Notes under the pieces: generated by a model
The model's input: only the letters and a program-made list of their open reading frames with translations
Told to the model about the DNA's origin: nothing
Databases searched by the model: none
NCBI RefSeq assembly: GCF_002245355.1
Contig: NZ_NOWF01000013.1
Coordinates: forward strand, 28,274-92,273
Reading direction: 5' to 3'
From: Paludifilum halophilum
GTDB lineage: Bacteria > Bacillota > Bacilli > Thermoactinomycetales > DSM-45169
Length of the DNA stretch: 64,000 nt
Part shown: one piece after another, positions 1-7,475 of the stretch
How positions within the stretch are numbered: position 1 is the stretch's first letter
Layout: every line of letters begins with the position of its first letter
Program-made: the position numbers and the translations under genes

Positions 1-390
1 ACCACCCACCCGAAACCGAACAGACGGGAAGCCGATTTGCCGGAGTCGGGTTCGCATCTTTCCCTTGTCCTTTAATATCTCCACGGTTTGAACCGAATTT
101 CCCTTCAAGCCCAGCCGTTCGTGGCATCGGGCCGCCGAAACAAGAGCTTCATCCGCAAAGGAAAGGACAACCTCAACCGGGGTGGTTTGGTGAATCGTCT
201 CCACAAAGGAAAGGAGCGTTTTTTCATCCTCGATATCCAACGGGTACGCTTCATCCGCCAACCATCGATGATGTTCTTTCAGACGTTCTTTTTTGTGGAT
301 CAGGATCACATACAAATCCAAGGCTTTCGCCTGTTCCAGGACATTCTTCCGTAAACCGATCACAAGAACGCGTTTAGGCTTGTTCGGCAT
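1..390 (-). CDS. ATP-grasp type ligase, N-terminal part (cut by window edge)
   Basis: I read 130 codons from an ATG at 388-390 to the window edge with no stop. The protein begins MPNKPKRVLVIGLRKN, a Rossmann-like preATP-grasp start, and near the edge has EILKDKGKMRTRLRQIG, the typical entry into the ATP-grasp fold (compare carboxylate-amine ligases of the PurK/carbamoyl-phosphate synthetase superfamily). Such enzymes join a carboxylate to an amine using ATP through an acyl-phosphate. The start codon lies 17 bases inside the 3' end of the MFS gene, so it is the next gene of the same operon and may add an amino acid or other amine to the product exported by its neighbour. The catalytic half is not in the window, so substrate and completeness cannot be judged. 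Confidence 0.65.
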   Translation of the reverse strand, partial: MPNKPKRVLVIGLRKNVLEQAKALDLYVILIHKKERLKEHHRWLADEAYPLDIEDEKTLLSFVETIHQTTPVEVVLSFADEALVSAARCHERLGLKGNSVQTVEILKDKGKMRTRLRQIGFPSVRFRVGG

Positions 391-1639
391 CCGACGCTTC
401 CTCCTCCGGTGATTCCGTTTTCAAAGAAACCACACTGAAGAGAGTCACAATCAAAATGAAGATCCCCTGGGAGGCATAAAGCCAACGCTGAGAAACCACT
501 TCACTCAGAACCCCCATCAACAGATAGACACCCAACGAGAAAAAAGTGACGAGGGTCGTAAATACGGAATGAACCCGTCCCTGAAAATCGAGATCCACCA
601 GGTGCTGAATCGTGGTTAAATACAGGATGCGAACCTGAAAAGTGATCCCGATCAACAGATACCCGACTATCGCTACAATGAGATTGGTGGAAATCGAAAA
701 AATAATCAGGCTTCCCGCAAGAGCCCCCATTCCGAAAAGCATGGTGAATCGTTTTCCCCATTTTTGTGTCACCGATGACAGATACAGGCCCCCGATCACC
801 GCCCCGGTCGCAAAGGCCGCATCAATATACCCGAATCCATCCGCTCCCACTTTTAAAACCTCTTTGGTGAAAGAGGGAAGAAGCACATTGATCAGACGAA
901 GGGTAAGGGGGAACGTGAGCAACAAAATATACAGAAGGGCTATGTACCGATGGTTTCGAATATATCGGATCCCGTCCAAAAGGTCTTCCCGATAACGGAG
1001 CCAGGCTTGTTTCGCGGTCTGATCCTTGGTTAACCGTCTGCGATGGGTTTTACGCATGTTTATGATACAGACGGCTGAAACAAGAAAAGTGGCCGCATTG
1101 ATCACCATCACCCAAATGGGAGAGGAAAAGGCGACGATTAATCCACCCAGACCGGTTCCGACTAAGGAACCGACTTGGGCAGTCACTTGTGTGGTCGTGT
1201 TTGCTGTCATTAAGAGGCGCTTGGGTACAACCTCCCGGATCAAGGCCACCACCGTCGGCTGAAAGATCAGATCCCCGATCGCCACAAAAAAGGCCATGAA
1301 GTACAGGTGTATGACTTCCAGAAAACCCGCCCAATAAATGATCGGAATCGCCAATAACACGATTGCCCGAAATAGATCCATGGAAGAAGCCAAAACTCTC
1401 CGATCCAGACGATCAATAAAAACCCCAGATAAAGGAGAGAGCACAATTCCAGGCAACGAGGAACAAATCAAAAGGATCGCTACGGATATATTCGCATTCG
1501 TCATTTCCAGAACAAGCCAACTGTTCGCGATAAACTGCATGCCCATCCCCAAAAAGGAGATGCTGGTACCGACAAAATACAGAAAATAAGAGGGGATCTT
1601 TAATACTTCTTTCCGTTCCGCCCACGTGGAAGCACTCAT
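374..1639 (-). CDS. MFS transporter, probable exporter
   Basis: A 421-residue hydrophobic protein with about twelve membrane segments. The loop GVFIDRLDRRVLA after the second segment is the MFS signature loop (G-x3-D-R-x-x-R-R). It resembles the MFS_3/enterobactin-exporter-like group, mostly drug or siderophore efflux proteins. I chose the ATG at 1637-1639 because it overlaps the TGA of the preceding gene (ATGA), which implies translational coupling; a longer frame opens upstream at 1687. Its position at the end of a run of tailoring enzymes suggests it exports the finished peptide or metabolite and may give self-protection. The substrate is inference only. Confidence 0.8.
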   Translation of the reverse strand: MSASTWAERKEVLKIPSYFLYFVGTSISFLGMGMQFIANSWLVLEMTNANISVAILLICSSLPGIVLSPLSGVFIDRLDRRVLASSMDLFRAIVLLAIPIIYWAGFLEVIHLYFMAFFVAIGDLIFQPTVVALIREVVPKRLLMTANTTTQVTAQVGSLVGTGLGGLIVAFSSPIWVMVINAATFLVSAVCIINMRKTHRRRLTKDQTAKQAWLRYREDLLDGIRYIRNHRYIALLYILLLTFPLTLRLINVLLPSFTKEVLKVGADGFGYIDAAFATGAVIGGLYLSSVTQKWGKRFTMLFGMGALAGSLIIFSISTNLIVAIVGYLLIGITFQVRILYLTTIQHLVDLDFQGRVHSVFTTLVTFFSLGVYLLMGVLSEVVSQRWLYASQGIFILIVTLFSVVSLKTESPEEEASDAEQA

Positions 1640-2118
1640 GACTTCGAGCCTTTCAGATAATAGTGCTTCATCACTTCGGTGGACCACTCCGGTTGCCGAA
1701 CGGGCCCTTCCGGACCAAACTCCTTCATATACGGCTTGACATCCAGAACCGGGGTTCCGTGAATGGCATCCAAAGCCTTAACGGTTAACGCAAGCCCTTC
1801 CACCCGCAACAGTTGACAACGGGACACCCCGATGCGGTTGGGTCGTGCCTTGGCCCGCTGAGCAAAAATTCCCGTTTTGGGCCAGTCGGTTCGGTTACGG
1901 GGATGACGGGCCCCCGTCTGTATCCGATTTTCAGAGACCTGATTCATATAAAACACAACTTCCAAATGGGAAAAGGATTCAAGACCGGCCGTCGCTTCTT
2001 CCGTATACTGTTTTGAGTCCATATGAATGACAGAAACGATGTCTCCCCAGTAATCATCAGTCATCTCTTTCCGTGGCGACTCAACGGTTCCCACGGGATA
2101 TACAGTTATGGTTTCCAT
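1636..2118 (-). CDS. TrmO/TsaA-like SAM-dependent methyltransferase family protein
   Basis: A 160-residue protein of the TsaA/TrmO family, recognisable by the central block RHPRNRTDWPKTGIFAQRAK, then ARPNRIGVS and the C-terminal VLDVKPY. TrmO methylates N6 of t6A in threonine tRNA with SAM using a beta-barrel fold unrelated to Rossmann methyltransferases. A strong ribosome binding site (GGAGGA) precedes the ATG. The gene sits between a tautomerase-like gene and an exporter inside a radical-SAM operon and its stop overlaps the exporter start, so a role on the cluster product rather than on tRNA is plausible but unproven. It could equally be a genuine tRNA enzyme carried along. Confidence 0.75.
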   Translation of the reverse strand: METITVYPVGTVESPRKEMTDDYWGDIVSVIHMDSKQYTEEATAGLESFSHLEVVFYMNQVSENRIQTGARHPRNRTDWPKTGIFAQRAKARPNRIGVSRCQLLRVEGLALTVKALDAIHGTPVLDVKPYMKEFGPEGPVRQPEWSTEVMKHYYLKGSKS

Positions 2119-2136
2119 CCCGTTTTTCTCCTCCGT

Positions 2137-2493
2137 TTAACCTTTCCAGATGGTCCCTCGAGCCAAAAGATGATAAGGATGAACTCGTTGGACCGTCATA
2201 AATATCTCATCGGGGTCGCAAGAGCATTTCTCCGAAAGCACCTTTTGGACGATATTCATGACTCGAACCACCTGTTCTTCTGTATATCGGCTTTTGCAAT
2301 ACATCACAACAATCGGCGCCGGTTGATCCCCTTCCCATCCCGGCTTAAAAGCATTTTCCGGCGAAACTGGATGCCAGAGCATCCACGCGTGGTTGGGAGG
2401 CAATTGAAGCTCGTCCAAGATCTCGTTGGACAACCTCGCCAACAAACCTTGGGGGGCTTTCGATTTCGGACTGTATATATGGATCACCGGCAT
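2137..2493 (-). CDS. Tautomerase-superfamily protein (4-OT/MIF-like)
   Basis: A 118-residue protein starting MPVIHIYSPKSKAPQG. Removal of Met would expose Pro at the N terminus, the catalytic general base of the 4-oxalocrotonate tautomerase/MIF superfamily. I chose the ATG at 2491-2493 for that reason; an in-frame TTG two codons upstream overlaps the TGA of the methyltransferase gene (TTGA). The length suggests a fused double beta-alpha-beta unit rather than the 60-residue 4-OT subunit. Family members isomerise keto-enol pairs or dehalogenate small acids. In this operon it could tautomerise an intermediate made by the radical SAM or methyltransferase enzymes; that is inference. Confidence 0.65.
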   Translation of the reverse strand: MPVIHIYSPKSKAPQGLLARLSNEILDELQLPPNHAWMLWHPVSPENAFKPGWEGDQPAPIVVMYCKSRYTEEQVVRVMNIVQKVLSEKCSCDPDEIFMTVQRVHPYHLLARGTIWKG

Positions 2494-2495
2494 CG

Positions 2496-3272
2496 TCAAT
2501 TCCCCAACTTCTGTCCCATGATCAGGACGGTACGGATCGGCATATAAAACGTCCCGTCCCGCTCGTCGATTCCCATGGCGTCAAGAAAATGTTTCGGAGC
2601 TTTCCGCAACTCCTCCTGAATTTTCCTTTCCGCCTCTTCACCGGAAGAAGCGATTTCACACCACCGCCGGACAGATACCCCCGAGGGGCGTTCGTAGAGC
2701 CCGCTTTGAACCTTAAGGATATCCAAGCCGGCATCCACAAAGAATTGTTTCCATTGGGAAGCCCGATAGCTGCGGACATGAGTCGGGTCATGCAGAACTT
2801 CCAAGGTGTGATTGAATTCATCGATGTCCGGGTTCTCATATCCTTCAAGATCAATAACGGCGACCCGCCCGCCGGGTCTTGCCAATCGCCCCATCTCTTT
2901 CACGGCTCGTCCGATATCTTCGAAATGATGGGGAGCCAATCGGGAAACGACAAGATCAAAAGAATCGTCGGGTAAAGGAATTCGTTCAGCACTTGACTCG
3001 ATTCTTTCGGCCTCCACCCCTTTTTCCCGGGCCTGATTGATAAAGGCGGAAAGCATATTGGGGGAAGGATCCACTCCCACCAGACGCTGGGCCCGTTCAT
3101 GGAAAGAAATCGCCAAATGGCCTGCACCGCAGGCAACATCACAGACCGAATCAACGGTATATTCACCGGTGAATTCATGAAGTAATCGGATCGTCGGACT
3201 CATACGATGAACTTCGCTGTTGAGAAAGTTCGAGGCCATTTGATTGAATCGTTGGGCGCTTTTTCCCTGCAT
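2496..3272 (-). CDS. Class I SAM-dependent methyltransferase (UbiE/Methyltransf_11 type)
   Basis: A 258-residue Rossmann-fold methyltransferase. Motif I is VCDVACGAG at residues 43-51, an acidic motif II follows (LVGVDPSP), and the motif IV region reads LVVSRLAPHHF. These are hallmarks of the UbiE/ArsM-like group acting on small molecules. A GGGGG ribosome binding site precedes the ATG. The gene is packed between a hydrolase and a tautomerase-like gene in the same operon, suggesting methylation of the peptide or a released intermediate. The end overlaps the alternative TTG start of the next gene by four bases. Confidence 0.85.
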   Translation of the reverse strand: MQGKSAQRFNQMASNFLNSEVHRMSPTIRLLHEFTGEYTVDSVCDVACGAGHLAISFHERAQRLVGVDPSPNMLSAFINQAREKGVEAERIESSAERIPLPDDSFDLVVSRLAPHHFEDIGRAVKEMGRLARPGGRVAVIDLEGYENPDIDEFNHTLEVLHDPTHVRSYRASQWKQFFVDAGLDILKVQSGLYERPSGVSVRRWCEIASSGEEAERKIQEELRKAPKHFLDAMGIDERDGTFYMPIRTVLIMGQKLGN

Positions 3273-3301
3273 TTCAAAACCCCCAATCGGTCGAATATTG
3301 T

Positions 3302-3985
3302 TTATTTTAACATATCAAGAATAAGTTGTTGAATATATTGTTCAGCACGGATATCCACAGCCTCTTCCTCCTCCAGGGTATGTCCGTATCCCTGAAGGAT
3401 ATGGATTTCCGTTCCCGAAAATCCGGATTCTTCGAAATGCCGGGCTGTCTCAGGTGCATACTGTTCCGGAGCGATTGAGACGATCGTGGATAAATCCTCC
3501 CCATATCCGATATAATCCTCGGATCCGTAAACCAAATGAGTATAACCGCCGGGTTCGCGGGTTTCAAATGGCTCCTCCAGCACGTATCCGATCAGCACCC
3601 TCCCCAGGGCCGGACTCGGCGGATCATGGACAAGCACTTCAGCTCCCAACGACATCCCGATGTAAATAAGGGGCCCTTCGGGATGAAGGGTTTGAAGGGC
3701 TTGCTTGAGGCAACAACTCCGAAGCCTTACATGCTCTTCATCGGCCGGTTCACCGTTATCTTCCCGCAAAGGGCAGTCAAATTGAACAACACCGATATTT
3801 TTTTCCGTCAAAAGAACAGAAAGGCGGCTGTAGAGAGTCGTCTCTCCCGCCGCTCCATCTTCATCCAATCGCCCCATCTGTCCCGAGGGAACAATCACAC
3901 AACTAACGGTGGGCTCTTCGGGACCCCGGTAGCGGCCCCGATACTTCACTCGGTCGACTTCAAAGGAAAACCATGCTTCCTTCAT
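3302..3985 (-). CDS. Alpha/beta-hydrolase-like protein
   Basis: A 227-residue protein with the nucleophile-elbow pattern GMSLG at residues 110-114 (Ser112) inside YIGMSLGAEVLVHD, an early IVPSGQMG segment that could form the oxyanion hole, and a late GYGHT that can supply the catalytic His. This fits the alpha/beta hydrolase fold (esterase, thioesterase or peptidase). The ribosome binding site GGAGG lies in the last codons of the HemN-like gene and the start follows that stop directly (TTTTAAATG), so the two are translationally linked. In a peptide pathway it might remove a leader or hydrolyse an ester; no substrate can be inferred. Confidence 0.6.
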   Translation of the reverse strand: MKEAWFSFEVDRVKYRGRYRGPEEPTVSCVIVPSGQMGRLDEDGAAGETTLYSRLSVLLTEKNIGVVQFDCPLREDNGEPADEEHVRLRSCCLKQALQTLHPEGPLIYIGMSLGAEVLVHDPPSPALGRVLIGYVLEEPFETREPGGYTHLVYGSEDYIGYGEDLSTIVSIAPEQYAPETARHFEESGFSGTEIHILQGYGHTLEEEEAVDIRAEQYIQQLILDMLK

Positions 3986-5437
3986 TTAAAACCTCCGGCA
4001 CAAAGGCTCCGAAAATGAACCCGCGCGCTGATGAATGTACACACTGATGATTTCCTCATGAAGCGCCTCCCCATCCAAAGTGGGAATCAAGGCATCATCC
4101 GTTTTTTCGATCAGGCCTTTGTCCAGCAACTCCGTGAACACATCCTGATACGGAGCATCCTCCAGCAGGTCAATACCGAATTGTTCCCGATAGCGTGTCA
4201 GCTCGATCGGCTGATTGGACTTGAAGTTAAATCCGAGGGCGGAGGCCACTGCTTCATGTCCGGTCAACAGACGGCCAAAGGATAACGGGACTTCATCGCT
4301 TTCTTCCATGTGTTTGACATATGCCGCGATATCCGAAATGTTATGGGTTTGAACCACTTCCTCCCGTCCGCCTGTCAACCATCCATAGGCGCCGGGTCCG
4401 TAAGCGATCATGGTGTCATAACGCTGCCATTTGTTACGGGAAACCTGCGGTATGTTACCGTCCGAATACGTTCCCGGTTTACTCCACCACCCGCAGGGAC
4501 TGGGATGATAGCCAAATTCCAATAAAACCCTTAAAGCCGCTTCCCGCATTTGATACGTTTCATTTAAAGACGGAAAGAATCCTTCGCGTTCCAAACGGTT
4601 GCGTACCTTCGGGATATTCCAGACGGCGCGGTTTCCAATACCCATGCTCTGCCGATCGGCATTCCGCAACCGGTAAATCGTAATCGTCGGGACCCCGAGT
4701 TTGCAAAGCGTCCGGAGATCTCGTTCGACGGTTTCGGGGGTCTGATAAGGGAGACCGAACATAATGTCCACATTGAAGGGTTTCTCGGTATCCAACAGCT
4801 TGTGAATCGCCTGTAAAGACATTTCACTGTCGTGTTTGCGACCCACAAATTGATTGACTTCATCCTGCAAGGATTGAACACCCATACTGAACCGGTTGAA
4901 TCCCAGCTCAACCGCTTGTTCCAGCTCATCCTCCTGATAGTTGTCCGGGTTTCCCTCCAACGACAATTCGCAATCATCCGTCAATCGATAATGCTCCCGA
5001 ATGTGATCCAGAATTCGAGCCAAATGACGGCTTTGCAACAGAGAAGCCGTTCCACCCCCTATGTAAAAAGATTCGATCCGGGCCTGAGGCAACCAGGAAA
5101 CGTGCTTCAGATACCGATTGGACTCTTCGATCAGCAGGTCCGTCCATTGATCCAAAACGGCATCGGTATTGTCGCCGTTCGGGATAAGTTTTTTGACATA
5201 ATTGCAAAAATGACAAATGTAAGAACACAAAGGAACATGAAAGTAGAGGTGCGCAGGTTTCCCGGCTCCATCATGATTGATATAACGCCGGAACAGTTCC
5301 CCTGCCGCCAGTTTATCCCCATAATTCGCGGTAACGTTGATATTGTAATCATCCCGGTCAATCTGCAACTCGGGATGCTGTTCCAACAGTTTTCCCAAGT
5401 TGAGCTCCACATCAGGTAGGAAGGTGCTCTTTTGCAT
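3986..5437 (-). CDS. HemN/HemW-like radical SAM enzyme
   Basis: I chose the ATG at 5435-5437 (protein begins MQKSTFLPDVELNLG, 483 residues) because AGAAAGGTG precedes it; the frame runs open further upstream inside the preceding gene. The radical-SAM iron-sulfur motif is CxxxCxxC in PLCSYICHFCNY (Cys71, Cys75, Cys78), followed by YIGGGTAS and SLEGNPDN as in coproporphyrinogen III oxidase-like proteins, and a C-terminal winged-helix HemN domain. Besides heme enzymes and heme chaperones, this family includes the class C radical SAM methylases of natural-product clusters. The operon has no heme genes, so a peptide-modifying role beside the SPASM enzyme is the likelier reading. The gene starts five bases after the SPASM gene stop. 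Confidence 0.8.
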   Translation of the reverse strand: MQKSTFLPDVELNLGKLLEQHPELQIDRDDYNINVTANYGDKLAAGELFRRYINHDGAGKPAHLYFHVPLCSYICHFCNYVKKLIPNGDNTDAVLDQWTDLLIEESNRYLKHVSWLPQARIESFYIGGGTASLLQSRHLARILDHIREHYRLTDDCELSLEGNPDNYQEDELEQAVELGFNRFSMGVQSLQDEVNQFVGRKHDSEMSLQAIHKLLDTEKPFNVDIMFGLPYQTPETVERDLRTLCKLGVPTITIYRLRNADRQSMGIGNRAVWNIPKVRNRLEREGFFPSLNETYQMREAALRVLLEFGYHPSPCGWWSKPGTYSDGNIPQVSRNKWQRYDTMIAYGPGAYGWLTGGREEVVQTHNISDIAAYVKHMEESDEVPLSFGRLLTGHEAVASALGFNFKSNQPIELTRYREQFGIDLLEDAPYQDVFTELLDKGLIEKTDDALIPTLDGEALHEEIISVYIHQRAGSFSEPLCRRF

Positions 5438-5442
5438 TCTGT

Positions 5443-6744
5443 TCACACCTTTCTTCCGGCAAGCGTTAATTTGATATTTTTTTCTTTCCGTTCTTTCCAA
5501 TAAGCGTCGGTTTTCAATAAGAACTGCCGAATGTAGTCCGTAGCCCCACAACCCCGCAAGTCCTTGGAAACATTCCGGGCCAGGGGCGGACACCGAAATT
5601 GACACCAAATATCCGATTGATATACCTCACAGGATTGGCAAACTTCAAACTCATCGAAAGTAATGGACCGGAAATCATCAAATCCGTCCTTCCAGATGTT
5701 TCGGAAGGAATCTTCCCGCAGATTTCCCGCTTTGTACATCCCGTTACTCATACAGTTACTGCAGGGATAGACATTGCCGGAACTGTTGATATAGACAAAG
5801 GAACGGCCGCATTTTTCCTGATTCGTAGCTTGTTCCAGCCGTTGAGTGAAATTGATGGTCTGCACCGTATACATCTCTTGATCCTCTTGGTTTTTCGGGG
5901 CCATTTCGTCTACATCGTCCGGCCCCTGACTGAAGCGTTCCATACAGCGCTTGTATACCTCGAAAACTTCATCAATATCTTTCGGTTGGAGGAGCAGGTC
6001 GGGATGCAACAAAGCTCGCCCCACGGGGTGGGTCTCCAGCCACTGCGGGCGGGGAAAATCATTTTCAACACACCATTCAAAAATTTCCTCCACATCGTGG
6101 ATGTTGTACCGATGAACAGAGATCGCGGTCCGAAGGCTGTGGCCGTACTTTTTCATCCAGTGGAACCGTTCCCGGAGTTTGGGAAAATCCATCCCTCCCC
6201 GGATGGTCCGTTCGGGATCGGCGGTGTCAAAACTGATAAAGAAAGAGGCTCCGGGGGGGATCGACGCCAATTTTTCTTCCGTAATCAACAAACCATTGGT
6301 AAATATTTGAGTCAAAAAGGGTTTACTCATAGCGTGTCGGATAATGGTGGTCGCATCCCGGTGAGAAAACAGTTCGCCCCCGGTTAAAAACACCTGCAAT
6401 ACACCCATATCGGCCAATTCATCGATGAGCTTCAGGATCATTTCGGTAGACATCTCATTGGGGCGTTTCACGGCGGAATCGGCATAGCAATGTTTACAGC
6501 GAAGATTGCAAAGGTTTGTGGTTTCAATAAAGGCAATCGCAGGTGCACTTAAGTGAAAGCGTTCCAGATCGACTAGCGGATCATCGATGATGGAAATGTC
6601 AAAGTTTACGTCAAACGGGTTGATCTTTCCCTCATTAATGGTATCCAGTGTCTCCTGAATATCCGGCTTTAAAAATTCGACCCGACCATCGGGGAGTAAG
6701 GCCACGATACCGCCATCGTTTACTTGATAAGGGATTTGAATCAT
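5443..6744 (-). CDS. Radical SAM/SPASM peptide maturase
   Basis: A 433-residue protein starting MIQIPYQVNDGG (ATG at 6742-6744 behind AAAGGGAG). The radical SAM motif is CNLRCKHC (Cys79, 83, 86), followed by FLTGGELFSH. The C-terminal SPASM region carries two groups of cysteines for auxiliary Fe-S clusters: CGRSFVYINSSGNVYPCSNC, then CQSCEVYQSDIWCQFRCPP and GCGATD. SPASM proteins mature ribosomal peptides (sactipeptides, ranthipeptides, mycofactocin, PQQ) or sulfatases. The first 65 residues are an extra domain that could bind the leader peptide, though I cannot assign it to a known recognition fold. The gene follows a tiny peptide gene and a terminator hairpin, the usual layout for precursor plus maturase. 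Confidence 0.9.
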   Translation of the reverse strand: MIQIPYQVNDGGIVALLPDGRVEFLKPDIQETLDTINEGKINPFDVNFDISIIDDPLVDLERFHLSAPAIAFIETTNLCNLRCKHCYADSAVKRPNEMSTEMILKLIDELADMGVLQVFLTGGELFSHRDATTIIRHAMSKPFLTQIFTNGLLITEEKLASIPPGASFFISFDTADPERTIRGGMDFPKLRERFHWMKKYGHSLRTAISVHRYNIHDVEEIFEWCVENDFPRPQWLETHPVGRALLHPDLLLQPKDIDEVFEVYKRCMERFSQGPDDVDEMAPKNQEDQEMYTVQTINFTQRLEQATNQEKCGRSFVYINSSGNVYPCSNCMSNGMYKAGNLREDSFRNIWKDGFDDFRSITFDEFEVCQSCEVYQSDIWCQFRCPPLARNVSKDLRGCGATDYIRQFLLKTDAYWKERKEKNIKLTLAGRKV

Positions 6745-6791
6745 AAAGCAACTCCCTTTTTTCTTTATTCCATTCGATCGCATCGTTGAAG

Positions 6792-6822
6792 AAAAAGGGC
6801 AGTCCCAAAACAAGACCGCCCT
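6792..6822 (-). terminator. Intrinsic terminator/attenuator between peptide gene and maturase
   Basis: On the minus strand AGGGCGGTC pairs with GACTGCCCT (9-bp stem with one G-T pair) around a T-rich loop and is followed by TTTTTC. It lies 12 bases after the stop of the small peptide gene and about 50 bases before the SPASM gene, so most transcripts should end here and a minority read into the enzymes. Confidence 0.75.
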
Positions 6823-6833
6823 CTTTTGAAAGA

Positions 6834-6932
6834 TCACTTATTGCGCACAGTGTGAGCAGCTCCCACTACAGCCTGAACAACGCCTTCCTTCCCTTTTTTC
6901 ATGTGAATACGGGACATTTTACGTGTTTTCAT
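6834..6932 (-). CDS. Candidate modified-peptide precursor (32 aa)
   Basis: A 32-codon frame starts at the ATG at 6930-6932 behind a near-perfect AAGGAGGTG ribosome binding site. It begins MKTRKMSRIHMKKGKE and ends GVVQAVVGAAHTVRNK. A basic leader and a short Val/Ala-rich tail fit a ribosomal peptide precursor, and the position before a terminator and a SPASM radical SAM gene supports it. Oddly, the overlapping -1 frame encodes CSGCSGSCSHCAQ before a TAA at 6839-6841. That frame has no start codon of its own, but it would be joined to the leader by a one-base slip at the AAAAAA run. Either frame, or both, may give the mature product. I do not recognise the peptide from a known family. Confidence 0.6.
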   Translation of the reverse strand: MKTRKMSRIHMKKGKEGVVQAVVGAAHTVRNK

Positions 6933-6954
6933 CCTATTCACCTCCTTGTCTAGG

Positions 6955-7017
6955 ATTCTATCATATCTGAACTATTGTATTAAAGATAATATTCATAATA
7001 ATTATTAATGATAGAAT
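6955..7017. promoter_or_regulatory. Inverted repeat and likely promoter region of the peptide operon
   Basis: ATTCTATCAT at 6955-6964 is repeated in inverse as ATGATAGAAT at 7008-7017, enclosing 43 bases of very AT-rich DNA. On the minus strand the inner part of the proximal arm contains TATGAT about 30 bases before the peptide ribosome binding site, a fair -10 box; no clear -35 box is present. The arms could be operator half-sites for a regulator whose gene is not in the window. Confidence 0.4.
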
Positions 7018-7045
7018 TAATAAATATCATGAAACAAACAGACGT

Positions 7046-7091
7046 TAAAAAAGACGGCGGACTGCATACAGCAATCCGTCGTCTTTGGAGT
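7046..7091. repeat. 46-bp direct repeat, copy 1 (fhs-type terminator hairpin)
   Basis: This copy matches 9231-9276 in the same orientation with one difference. It contains the hairpin GACGGCGGA/TCCGTCGTC with TTTTTT on the minus strand. The second copy is the natural terminator of fhs, so this one looks like a duplicated chromosomal end at the far side of the inserted island. Confidence 0.8.
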
Positions 7092-7094
7092 AGG

Positions 7095-7475
7095 ATCCAA
7101 AAAGGAATTGATCGGGGTTTTCCGGATGGCGGGCAGTGGGCGGAAGAACACGCAATTTATGTCCGGCAGCTGAACTGGAAGCCGGTGACAGTGTATGTGA
7201 ATCACTTACTAAAACGAGTCGAGAATCTCTATGCCCAAGCGAAAGAATGGCATGGGTTAGACTGTGCCCGAGGTCGGCGTCTTTGGCGTATGCAGATCCA
7301 GATTCGAATGACGGCCATTACCCAGAACTTTAAGCGGATGGCCCATTTTCTGCACCGCCACAGCTCGATGATCGGGCAGTCTCTCGCTTATTCTTTTTTC
7401 CAACGACTGAAATCTGACCAGATCACAACGTTTCAGGTCGCTTCTGGTAACCCCGTTGCTAATATTCCCAAGTAA
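7095..7475 (+). pseudogene. Transposase C-terminal fragment (IS1182-like DDE)
   Basis: The readable part, from WAEEHAIYVRQLNWKP through RVENLYAQAKEWHGLDCARGR to RMQIQIRMTAITQNFKRM, is the C-terminal end of IS1182-type DDE transposases. In that family an Ala-Lys-x-x-His-Gly-Leu motif and a late Tyr/Met-x-Ala-x-x-Gln-Asn-x-Lys-Arg segment are typical. The catalytic N-terminal two thirds are missing. The open frame runs back to 7008 only because it reads through the terminator repeat. The element is therefore a dead remnant. Its end overlaps the 3' end of the facing immunity-like gene by 17 bases. Confidence 0.7.

Noticed and set aside
7008..7094. N-terminal part of the plus-strand transposase frame
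   Set aside because: These codons translate the duplicated terminator hairpin and flanking AT-rich DNA, not transposase.
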